From positions 1-33,292 of the forward strand of contig JAEORO010000157.1 of assembly GCA_016840855.1 (NCBI GenBank): a stretch of 33,292 nt of DNA. Reading direction: 5' to 3'. The stretch is from Candidatus Thorarchaeota archaeon. GTDB lineage: Archaea; Asgardarchaeota; Thorarchaeia; Thorarchaeales; Thorarchaeaceae. Numbering within the stretch: position 1 is the stretch's first letter; every line of letters starts with the position of its first letter. The position numbers were made by a program, and so were the translations under genes. Shown piece after piece: positions 11,001 through 15,775 of the stretch. The notes beneath the pieces were generated by a model. That model saw only the letters and a list, made by a program, of their open reading frames with translations, was not told where the DNA came from and searched no databases.

Positions 11001-14000
11001 GATTGTGGTAGACAGGAATGCAACATGGTGGCACTCATTCACCACTGTCAATTTATCATCATTTGTTGATACTAGCACTAATACAACCTACCTCTACAAT
11101 GTCAGTCTTGTGTCAAGTGAATCTACCTACGGTATAACCGCTTTTAGCACAAACACTCTACAGGTCACCTGGTCTCTCGCACCTAATGAGGTTCCAGTGA
11201 ATGATTTTGGCCCAGTTCTTACGAACGCTGATGATACTGACTATCTATACGCTCGATATCGATACTATGTGATTACGACATCTGTGAGTGATCTTAATGG
11301 ATATGCGGATATTAGCTATGTTGAGTTAACACTCTACTCTGATGACCAGCTTACGCAATACTGGACTGTGCGATATACAGTTGGAACGGGCATCTTCTCA
11401 GTGGAGTCTGGTGGCACGAACATAGCCATCGGTTCAGTGTCTAACGCTGTTGGTGTTGGAGATACGCTGACCATTATCTGGTACATCAAGATCAACTGGG
11501 ACCATCCTGATGTCGTAGATTCAGATGTCAATCAGTATGTCACTGATGGGACTGCAAGTAATTCAGACTTCTATGAGAGTAACTGGAATGTCGAAACTCG
11601 TCTTGATTACTCTGTGTTTCCCGCATTGTCTGATGACCGTGGAGATATTAATACTGGAAACCTATTTGGGACTGGAGCGGTAACATACTATGGCTCTAGT
11701 ATAAGTCCTCGCTCCAATGAAACTGATGTCTGGATTGTTCATGATCTTGCGGGGACTTGGAGTGGAAACCTCCTAGCTGGTAGTTTCAACATCTCAAGCA
11801 TAAGCTCAGCAGCAACAGTCCGAATGAACACCTATACATTCAAGATTGTTGCCGAGGGTGTTGGCTCAGGTGGCACAGACCTCTACTATACAACAAGCCT
11901 TACAGACACTTTCGTCACTGATAGGATCGAGATTTATGAGGCTGGTGTAGTTGACGGTAGAATCAACATCAACTCTGACTGTGAGGTCTGGTGGAGAGCA
12001 AGGTATGAGTATAGCAGCACCGAGATACAGAGTGGGTTGGCAATTGAGCTCGTTGGATCAAAGATTCTTGTCTGGGATGCAGGTAATCTCTACTGGAGAT
12101 GGATAGAATCTTCAATCATTCCTGATTTGGTAGAATTTGAAGTTGCATCTGCAAGCGAGTCGACATATGGGCTTACTGCATGGTTCAATACAACTCCTGT
12201 ACAGCAAGTCATATGGGACTCTCTTGTCATAACAATAACTGACCCTATTGACCAGAGGATAAATGTTGGCGCAAACGCATCAGGTATTGTTGTGAGTGCA
12301 GTCTACGCCTTTGATGGTACTCCCTATGATGGGAGCTTCATTTTGAACAATACTAACTACCAATACGCAACCCCACAGATTCAGGGTTATACCGTTCTAA
12401 GTTGCTCTGGCGATACATATGACATTACAGCGATTGGAATCAATGATGAAACATATTGTATATGGGATAGAGTCTTTGTTGTTTCATTAGATGCTGATGA
12501 ACTCTATCACGACCCCAACGATGATGTGATTATAACAGTTGAGCTTCAGTATGAGTTTGATAGTTCCTCAGTTGAGGACGGTATGTTTTTGATTGCTGGT
12601 CATCCACTCACTCATATAGGCTTAGGCATCTGGGAGGCGCAAGTCACAATAGCTGACTATCAAACGATAAACTTTGACAGCTTCACAATGTGTAATGCTA
12701 CAGTTCATGGCATTAGTGCATACAACATGAACAGCAATGGAGTTGCAGTATATTGGGACCGTCTCGAATTCTATTCGGTATCAGTGGATGATGGTAGAAT
12801 CAATGTCGGATCTTCATCCAATATTCAATGGAGTGTACGATTAGAGAATGCTGGTGTTTCAATCACATCTGGTCTCACAGCAGAGATGACTGGTGGTATA
12901 ACTCTCACTCCATCAGCTGGTTTCTATACTGCTACCGTCACCGAGGGTGTGATTGGAAGTGTATCCTATGGTATTTTGACAGCGACAATAGGGGAGATAG
13001 ATCAATTCACACAAAGTGCATCTGATGCTGTTGTCATCTGGGATAGAGTATCAGTCGCATCCATTCAAGCATATCCTCTCTCCTTGGACGCTGCTACAGC
13101 AACAGAAATTCGAGTCACACTGGTCTATGAGTTCGACTCTACTGAAGTCACAGACGGTGAGGTCTATCTAAATGACAACGGTGCATCTGTAGCAATGTCC
13201 TACAATTCTGCTGGTGGTTACTGGAGTGCATCCATCACGAAAACTACTGCTGGAAACTACACCTTCATTGTTGGAACAGTTCTGGGCAATACTCACGGCA
13301 TCTCTTCTCTTAGCACAGGTGGTTTAAGTGTCGAGGTCGAATGGGTAGCTGTCCCAGGATTCACAATTGACCCCATGACACTGATGCTAATCGGTGGTGT
13401 TGGCATTGGAGTCATTGGTGCTGCAATTGTAGCGTCGCGTCGTGGAAAACGCGGAGATGCTGCCGCGGTTAGCGATGTCGAATTGGCTGATTTCGGTGTT
13501 CCGGAACCTGCTGAACCTACGATAGCAGCTGAGCCAGAAATTGTCGAATCCGAAGCTGAAGCAGTCTCTGAAGAAATAAAGGCCGAAGAAACTGAACTAA
13601 TTGAGCCAGAGGTGTCTGAAGTGCCTGAAATAGAAGCTGAATCAGTCGAGGAAGTGGTTGAGCTTGAAGAGGTTGAACTTCCTCCTGTCGATGAAGAGAT
13701 TGGAGCAGATATAGCCATAATTGAACCTGCAGCTGAAGTAGTTGAAGAAACTCCAGAAGCGGTTGAAATTGAACTTCCTGAAGCCAAAGATTTGGAAATT
13801 GAAGCTGAACCTTCTATTCCTGAAGAGCCTCTTACAGAAGTAGCACCAGAAATTGAAGAGTCAATAGACGAAGTAGAAGTCAAACCTGAGTTTCCGGAAT
13901 ATGAAAAAATCCCGGAGGAGTTCATCGAACCAGCACCTGAGGTAGATTTGACAAAACTGACAAAGAAAGAGCTCCTTGATTTGATTCCTGCAGATATTAG

Positions 14001-14088
14001 GGAATCCACATCACCCAACGAACTCAAACGACTAACAAAACAAGAACTGATCAGTCTCGTAGAATCTTTCAGAGATGTCGAGGAATAG
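2005..14088 (+). CDS. Giant secreted surface protein with Ig-like repeat array, C-terminal membrane anchor and acidic tail
   Basis: This gene encodes 4,027 residues without interruption. Residues 1-24 look like a signal peptide (basic MRK, then a hydrophobic run). Residues about 140-500 hold beta-sandwich-like domains, two of them a tandem pair. A large module beginning PxND occurs three times (from residues 499, 2422 and 3064). Between and after these modules lie about 26 beta-rich, Ig-like domains of 95-98 residues, nearly all ending in a WD(Q/R/E/S)(I/L/V) boundary motif; fifteen of them (853-2322) are near-identical tandem copies. One membrane helix lies at about 3790-3810, followed by basic SRRGKRG and a cytoplasmic tail of about 215 residues very rich in Glu, Pro, Ala and Val. 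The last 45 residues contain two related helix motifs, LTKKELLDLI and LTKQELISLV. It is presumably an S-layer-like or adhesion protein spanning the envelope; no enzyme motif is visible. The ATG at 2005 is supported by GGAGT eight bases upstream. Confidence 0.93.
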   Translation: MRKNVLVLAFVVSLFGIGLIIPNTNFDASQSFLNKPQLFTTSGIGDNNEDYVDQLSNLHLPSDIGTHDVFNDLLAHDTNYDSLTEANQGSAGNDVLDTVDSDVTDIDSNPDIGTQGTFVNVQDLGDADYMSVQEADVGFAGINENLDCNGYDGTYSAWTFAGASPYLDAVDYTTNYIYTSGDNNNVGYFTFPSTSLTSGSATVTLYVYCMSGDGNDLASVYYNVGAGDIDTGVDVCDQTNWQYDTVNLGTLTAAQINALSIRFTSVRSPPGSEIRIDYIYINVFAAAVPDYELEFEYQFTSVDFNEVNEEVCINIQSATQGTEELEVYEWDGVSSWALLGTLNSDGWNNFTASYITSVTYYIEIRDNERTDETTQSIWNIDSIILHLWTVPTLDYELDLEVGWTAADFDEANEELCIFPVTGGGWPSEDIIVDVWNGAWTTVFADLTPDQWNNVSISSYLTGSAFEIRFLGGTETGDTTQSTWEIDAVLIHTWTPSYIPANDQAPTLDNPSDTDNMYAQYQEYQVTVYVSDQNGYADIDYLEIGLWDNTRATEYCRFRYDEDTNTFTEEYDAGTYVTLNTGSSTATESGNDIDATFYFTIDWDFPDSTDLDANCSVIDTQTESVTTWYEVNWDVETRLDYSVFPSINDGSGTADRGDLDGSFSLTGTVIYYNSVDVYPSSTAVDVWVSSTEYGSTVGPWSDLTLTSGAFDVTCYADDAVGQDTYTIKVVEEGAGSGGIDLYYTTSYTDTYIADRVQVQLYSVVDDRIDVSTSVNVDFTLYYDYDNSPVLDGTVSLNLISATDLGSGVWRITDSETTATSNTYNIVSYSGGTHGISVVDQNGLSQQVIWDEIVVQTTVADDIRVNVGDNVEIRVTLWLAYDNTFLGSGDTVTLAGQAMTWDDGNSWFDLTVSQATVGIWSYFVNSSSETTYGISALDTNSQSVGVVWDQIVVQTTVADDTRVNVGNNVEIRATLWLAYDGTFLGSGDTVTLAGLAMTWDAGNSWFDLTVSQAAVGVWIYFVNSSTETNFGITAIDTNSQSVGVVWDQIIVQTTVADDTRVNVGSNVEIRVTLWLAYDGTSLGSGDTVTLAGQAMTWDAGNSWFDLIVSQASVGQWTYFVNSSSETAFGITALDTNSQNVDVIWDQIVVQTTVADDTRVNVGDNVEIRVTLWLAYDNTFLGSGDTVTLAGQVTTWDAVNSWFDLSVSQASVGLWNYFVNSSTQTGFGITALDTNSQNVDVIWDQIVVQTTVADDTRVNVGSNVEIRVTLWLAYDSTFLGSGDTVALAGQAMTWDAVNSWFDLTVSQASVGLWNYFVNSSTQTGFGITALDTNSQNVDVIWDQIVVQTTVADDTRVNVGGNVEIRVTLWLAHDSTFLGSGDTITLAGQVMTWDSVNSWFDLIVSQASVGRWNYFVNSSAETTFGISLLDPNSQSVGVIWDRIVVQTTVVDDSRINVGANAEIRVTLWLAYDSTFLGSGDTVTLAGQAMTWDVGNSWFDLSVSQLSVGLWNYFVNSSTDSTYGITLIDTNSQSVGVVWDQIIVQTTVADDTRVNVGSNIEIRVTLWLAYDSTFLGSGDTVALAGQAMTWDAGNTWFDLTVSQASVGLWNYFVNSSSETSFGITALDTSSQSAGVVWDQIAVQTTVADDARVNIGANVEIRVTLWLAYDNTFLGSGDTVTLAGQVMTWDSTNSWFDLTVSQASVGIWNYFANSSSEATFGITLLDTNSQSVGVVWDQIVVQTTGTDDTRVDIGANAEIRVTLWLAYDNTFLGSGDTVTLAGQIMTWDAGNSWFDLTVSQMSVGLWSYYVNTSSDATYGITLLDTNSQSIDVIWDQIVVQTTTADDTRVNVGNNVEIRVTLWLAYDGAFLGLGDSVNVAGQAMTWDVGNSWFDLTVSQASVGLWSYFVNSTSETTFGITAFNINSQGVDVIWDQITVQSTVAIDNRVNVGSNVEVRVTLQLAYDNVFLGSGDTITLDGQTMIWDSVNSWFDLDVTQASVGHWNYFVNSSVEATFGISLLDTNSQSVGVVWDQIVVQTTVADDIRVNVGANAEIRVTLWLAYDNTFLGSGDTVTLAGQAMTWDAGNSWFDLTVSQASVNLWNYYVNSSSDSNYGITLLDTNSQSVGVIWDQIVVQSTIADDTRVDIGANAEIRVTLWLAYDNTFLGSGDTVTLAGQAMTWDAGNSWFDLTVSQASIGLWNYFVNSSSEATFGISLLDTNSQSVGVVWDQIVIQTTVADDARVGIGDNVEIRVTLCLAYDSTFLGSGDTVTLAGQVMTWDAGNSWFDLSVSQLSIGLWTYYVNSSAQTGFGITTLDTNSQSVNVIWDQIVITIGVDDSTPLNGIQVNFTLAIMFDYDNIACTTYQIVIQRNSTWWHSFTESNKSQFIDTNSDTSYTYTVMIVTSESTYNVLSFSTNSQQVVWSAAPNSAPVNDSAPDLANPDDTDNLYARYTYYVITSSVSDIDGYNDIEYIELTLYDNSRASPVWTVRYTVSGNIFSVESGSTYITLSASSFAVGAGNNLDVTWYIKIGWDHSDLTDVDMKQYVYDGIIGDEDFYESNWDVETRLEITGLTIDDGSGTSNRGPLDGAFTVSGTLIFLNSVDNYPLGNETDVWVSSSEYGTSTGPWSDLTLTSGQFSLTVYADDEVGQDTLTIKAVVEGGGSSGTDLLNSTAQSTYIADRIAVQSYAALDPRININDAATIDVELLYEYDSSPVMNGSVTINGIAATHQGSGTWRFSDTKSSVQSFTYNVVAYSGGIHGLNQVNQNAMTQDVIWDQIVVQTTVANDTRVDVGANVEIRVTLWLAYDSSFLGSGDTVTLAGSAMTWDFGEGRFELIVSQASVGSWTYFVNSSSESTYGITSLNLSGSNVSVIWDRIQVQSYSMSDGRVNVGESVDIDVNLYYDYDDSPVTDGTITVNGAIATHQGTGLWRFSDSEVVVVMNTYNLVVCSGNIYGLTAVDQNSQSLNVIWDQLVIVIGVDDPSSLNGHQANFTLSVTFDYDDSVCTTYQIVVDRNATWWHSFTTVNLSSFVDTSTNTTYLYNVSLVSSESTYGITAFSTNTLQVTWSLAPNEVPVNDFGPVLTNADDTDYLYARYRYYVITTSVSDLNGYADISYVELTLYSDDQLTQYWTVRYTVGTGIFSVESGGTNIAIGSVSNAVGVGDTLTIIWYIKINWDHPDVVDSDVNQYVTDGTASNSDFYESNWNVETRLDYSVFPALSDDRGDINTGNLFGTGAVTYYGSSISPRSNETDVWIVHDLAGTWSGNLLAGSFNISSISSAATVRMNTYTFKIVAEGVGSGGTDLYYTTSLTDTFVTDRIEIYEAGVVDGRININSDCEVWWRARYEYSSTEIQSGLAIELVGSKILVWDAGNLYWRWIESSIIPDLVEFEVASASESTYGLTAWFNTTPVQQVIWDSLVITITDPIDQRINVGANASGIVVSAVYAFDGTPYDGSFILNNTNYQYATPQIQGYTVLSCSGDTYDITAIGINDETYCIWDRVFVVSLDADELYHDPNDDVIITVELQYEFDSSSVEDGMFLIAGHPLTHIGLGIWEAQVTIADYQTINFDSFTMCNATVHGISAYNMNSNGVAVYWDRLEFYSVSVDDGRINVGSSSNIQWSVRLENAGVSITSGLTAEMTGGITLTPSAGFYTATVTEGVIGSVSYGILTATIGEIDQFTQSASDAVVIWDRVSVASIQAYPLSLDAATATEIRVTLVYEFDSTEVTDGEVYLNDNGASVAMSYNSAGGYWSASITKTTAGNYTFIVGTVLGNTHGISSLSTGGLSVEVEWVAVPGFTIDPMTLMLIGGVGIGVIGAAIVASRRGKRGDAAAVSDVELADFGVPEPAEPTIAAEPEIVESEAEAVSEEIKAEETELIEPEVSEVPEIEAESVEEVVELEEVELPPVDEEIGADIAIIEPAAEVVEETPEAVEIELPEAKDLEIEAEPSIPEEPLTEVAPEIEESIDEVEVKPEFPEYEKIPEEFIEPAPEVDLTKLTKKELLDLIPADIRESTSPNELKRLTKQELISLVESFRDVEE
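2872..3489 (+). repeat. Tandem pair of about 104-residue beta-sandwich domains in the surface protein
   Basis: Two consecutive domains start with DYELEFEYQFT (2872) and DYELDLEVGWT (3184), 312 bases apart. Both contain a DF(N/D)E(V/A)NEE(V/L)CI segment, a WNN segment and a TTQS(I/T)W(N/E)IDxxxxHxWT ending. The pattern of strands and the terminal Trp suggest a jelly-roll of the kind found in carbohydrate- or protein-binding modules, but the binding partner cannot be read from sequence. Confidence 0.75.
3499..4272 (+). repeat. Large surface-protein module, copy A
   Basis: This is the first of three related modules of about 250 residues. It opens with PANDQAPTLDNPSDTDNMYA, continues through a YVSDxNGYADIDYLE segment and a W(D/N)VETRL(D/E) segment, and ends in TYIADR. 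Copies B and C share these landmarks in the same order. A is five residues longer than B. It introduces the first super-repeat, which contains the 15-copy tandem array. Confidence 0.85.
4561..8970 (+). repeat. Fifteen tandem copies of a 294-bp (98-residue) unit
   Basis: Units begin at 4561 and recur every 294 bases up to 8677, the last ending at 8970; I checked the VQ(T/S)T or IQTT opening of the copies and found no insertion or deletion between them. A consensus unit opens VQTTVADDTRVNVG, contains EIRVTLWLAYD, FLGSGDTVTLAGQ, TWDxxNSWFDL and YFVNSS, and closes SQSVGVVWDQI. All fifteen carry an N-x-S/T glycosylation sequon at unit position 71. Copies 11 and 12 (from 7501 and 7795) are the most divergent; copy 15 has Cys in place of the Trp of TLWLAYD. 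The units code for protein and have no spacers, so this is not a CRISPR array. Confidence 0.97.
9268..10026 (+). repeat. Large surface-protein module, copy B
   Basis: This second copy begins PVNDSAPDLANPDDTDNLYA and shares with copy A the WVSSxEYG(T/S)(S/T), GPWSDLTLTSG and ADDxVGQDT segments, so B and A are closer to each other than either is to copy C. It introduces the second, shorter super-repeat, in which only one copy of the 98-residue unit is present. Confidence 0.85.
10315..10608 (+). repeat. Dispersed single copy of the 98-residue unit
   Basis: One 294-base unit lies 1.3 kb downstream of the tandem array, flanked by more divergent Ig-like domains. It keeps the VQTTVANDTR opening, EIRVTLWLAYD, the NSS sequon and a VIWDRI ending. 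It has diverged in the middle (FGEGRFEL in place of the usual NSWFDL region) and near its end (LNLSGSNVS), suggesting an older, unexpanded state of the array in the second super-repeat. Confidence 0.93.
11194..11931 (+). repeat. Large surface-protein module, copy C
   Basis: This third copy begins PVNDFGPVLTNADDTDYLYA. The first half tracks copy B closely (YYVIT, NGYADI, a YIKINWDHPD segment), whereas the second half is more divergent and lacks the WVSSxEYG stretch. It leads into the five most divergent Ig-like domains before the membrane helix. Confidence 0.8.
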
Positions 14089-14099
14089 TCCAAGGCATA

Positions 14100-14123
14100 A
14101 GGAGCTCGAATGTTCGAGCTCCT
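14100..14123 (+). terminator. Perfect inverted repeat just after the giant gene
   Basis: AGGAGCTCGAA at 14100-14110 is exactly complementary to TTCGAGCTCCT at 14113-14123, leaving a two-base centre (a folded RNA would open an extra pair or two). It lies 12 bases after the stop codon of the surface-protein gene. A long T-run does not follow directly, so a hairpin terminator or RNA-end stabiliser is likelier than a classical poly-T terminator; a protein-binding palindrome is also possible. Confidence 0.5.
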
Positions 14124-14171
14124 AAATGTTTACGAAACCTTTTCATGAGGTGTGATTAGGAATATATTACA

Positions 14172-14510
14172 ATGTCTGGTCAGACAATATCAAGTTCAAA
14201 ATGCAGTATGTGCAACAGAGTGATTGTTCCCCCTAGAGACACTTGTCCCTTCTGTGGAAAGAGTGCTGGAACAATGAAACTTTTGGAGTTGCCGCCCAAG
14301 GGAAAAATTCAGAGTTATACGACTCTCCAGATGCCTCCAGAAGGTTTCCAAAGTCCGCTTTTAATGGCCCTGGTTGAACTTGACCATGGTGCATTAATTC
14401 TGTGTCTCGCAAGTGAGTCGAATGAACAGTCTATGAACATTGGCGATGATGTTGAGATTGCGCTCGACTCAGAAAAGAGATTCTGTTTTCGCCTTATCAG
14501 TCCAGACTGA
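14172..14510 (+). CDS. DUF35 zinc-ribbon/OB-fold protein, thiolase partner
   Basis: This 112-residue protein has an N-terminal rubredoxin-like zinc ribbon with four cysteines (C11, C14, C25, C28; two CxxC pairs) followed by an OB-fold domain containing the typical GKIQSYTT strand. Proteins of this family bridge thiolase and HMG-CoA synthase in archaeal mevalonate synthesis and serve as obligate partners for thiolase-fold aldolases in bacterial steroid breakdown. The likely partner here is the thiolase-like protein at 609-1775, although the giant gene separates them. It lies 58 bases upstream of the acyl-CoA dehydrogenase gene in the same direction, so the two may be co-transcribed. Confidence 0.88.
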   Translation: MSGQTISSSKCSMCNRVIVPPRDTCPFCGKSAGTMKLLELPPKGKIQSYTTLQMPPEGFQSPLLMALVELDHGALILCLASESNEQSMNIGDDVEIALDSEKRFCFRLISPD

Positions 14511-14568
14511 GTGCATTGGCAGCTATGTATTTTAGCAGGTATTCTTCTAGAAAAACTAGGTTTCAACG

Positions 14569-15738
14569 ATGGTTGACTATCTTTCTAATGCACTTTGGAC
14601 TGATGACGAAATCGTCTTTCGAAAAGAAGTCCAGAATTTCTGTGCCAAAGAAATTACTCCAATTGCAGATGAGCTAGACAAAGGACCCTATCCACGAGAA
14701 CTTCTTCGTAAGATTGGAAAGGCTGGATATATGGGTGTCCACCATGATAAATCAGTAGGTGGAACTGAACGAGGACTCTCCTACGAGATTATAGTAGCAG
14801 AGGAAATTTCTGCTGTTAATGGTGGTCTTGACATGGCTCGAATGGCATCTACTACTCTTTACGGTATGCCAGTAGCTCGTTTCGGTACTGCTGAACAAAA
14901 GAGAAAGTATCTGGAACCAGTGGTTGCTGGTGATAAGATTGGGTGTATAGGTATTACTGAACCCGATGTCGGTAGTGACACTGCTGGTATGAAGACCAGA
15001 GCTGAAAAAGATGGTAGCGACTGGATTCTCAATGGTGAGAAACGATTCATCACAAATGGAAGTCAAGCCGACTATATGTGTGCCTTTGCAATTACAAATC
15101 CAGCGGTGCATGCTAAGGACGGAATGTCCGCGTTTATAGTTGACACAAAAACAGATGGCTTTAGTGTTGTACAGGACCATGATCTTCTTGGAATGAAGTC
15201 TGCAAGAGTGTCTTGGTTGAAACTAGAAGATGTTCGCGTGCCAAGTGATATGATGCTAGGAAAACCCGGCCAGGGCTTTCACATTCTAATGGATGAATTA
15301 GACTCAGAAAGAACTGCCATCGCTGGAGAAGCCATTGGTTATGCAAGGACACCATATGAGATTGCAGTAAGGTATGCAAATGAGCGTCATCAATTTGGTC
15401 GACCAATCCGAGCGTTTGAAGGTATCAGTTTCAAAGTCGCTGATATGGCAATGAAACTAGAAGCTGGTCGTGCTCTCACATTGACTGCTGCGCGTATGTA
15501 TGACCGTGGAGAGAATATAACCAAACAAGCTTCTATTGCAAAACTATACACAACAGAAGCTGCAATTCAAATCACTAATGATGCATTACAGATTCTTGGT
15601 GGTATGGGGTATACCACTGATTATCCTGTTGAGCGATTCCTTCGAGATGCAAGATTAATGACAATTGGTGGTGGAACTGTAGAGATACTACGTTTCCTTA
15701 TACAAAGAGAGGTTTTCAAGGAGTTCTTCCCAGGATAG
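14569..15738 (+). CDS. Acyl-CoA dehydrogenase
   Basis: This 389-residue flavoprotein should oxidise an acyl-CoA to the 2-enoyl-CoA and pass electrons to an electron-transfer flavoprotein. It has the full family length and motifs: ITEPDVGSDTAGM and GEKRFITNG for FAD and substrate binding, ERHQFGRPI, and the C-terminal QILGGMGYTTDYPVERFLRD. The usual catalytic Glu of short- and medium-chain enzymes (in YEGT) is replaced by GGGT, but E247 in the DSER segment sits at the helix-G position used as the base in isovaleryl-CoA and long-chain dehydrogenases. That points to branched-chain or longer acyl substrates; exact specificity is not readable. A weak AGGT ribosome site precedes the ATG. Confidence 0.93.
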   Translation: MVDYLSNALWTDDEIVFRKEVQNFCAKEITPIADELDKGPYPRELLRKIGKAGYMGVHHDKSVGGTERGLSYEIIVAEEISAVNGGLDMARMASTTLYGMPVARFGTAEQKRKYLEPVVAGDKIGCIGITEPDVGSDTAGMKTRAEKDGSDWILNGEKRFITNGSQADYMCAFAITNPAVHAKDGMSAFIVDTKTDGFSVVQDHDLLGMKSARVSWLKLEDVRVPSDMMLGKPGQGFHILMDELDSERTAIAGEAIGYARTPYEIAVRYANERHQFGRPIRAFEGISFKVADMAMKLEAGRALTLTAARMYDRGENITKQASIAKLYTTEAAIQITNDALQILGGMGYTTDYPVERFLRDARLMTIGGGTVEILRFLIQREVFKEFFPG

Positions 15739-15747
15739 AAAAAAAAA

Positions 15748-15774
15748 TGATAGAAGGGAGTAGCCCTTCCATCA
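15748..15774. terminator. Bidirectional terminator between convergent genes
   Basis: GAAGGG (15753-15758) pairs with CCCTTC (15764-15769) around a five-base loop, and flanking TGAT/ATCA extends the stem with one mismatch. An A-run (15739-15747) precedes it, giving a T-run for the reverse strand. The hairpin separates the acyl-CoA dehydrogenase gene (+) from the membrane-protein gene (-), with the reverse gene ending only two bases from the stem. Confidence 0.65.
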
Positions 15775-15775
15775 A

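Noticed and set aside
2005-14088. Mobile-element or toxin-delivery (RHS/adhesin) protein
   Set aside because: There are no YD-repeats of the RHS kind, no toxin tip, and no integrase or transposase nearby; the protein ends in a membrane anchor and cytoplasmic tail.
13293-14093. Reverse-strand 266-codon open frame rich in Ser
   Set aside because: It is the mirror of the Glu-rich tail: GAA/GAG-type codons read backwards give Ser/Thr codons. No ribosome site or domain.
14569-15738. Inactive acyl-CoA dehydrogenase, because YEGT is GGGT
   Set aside because: E247 in the DSER segment occupies the alternative catalytic position used by isovaleryl-CoA and long-chain enzymes.
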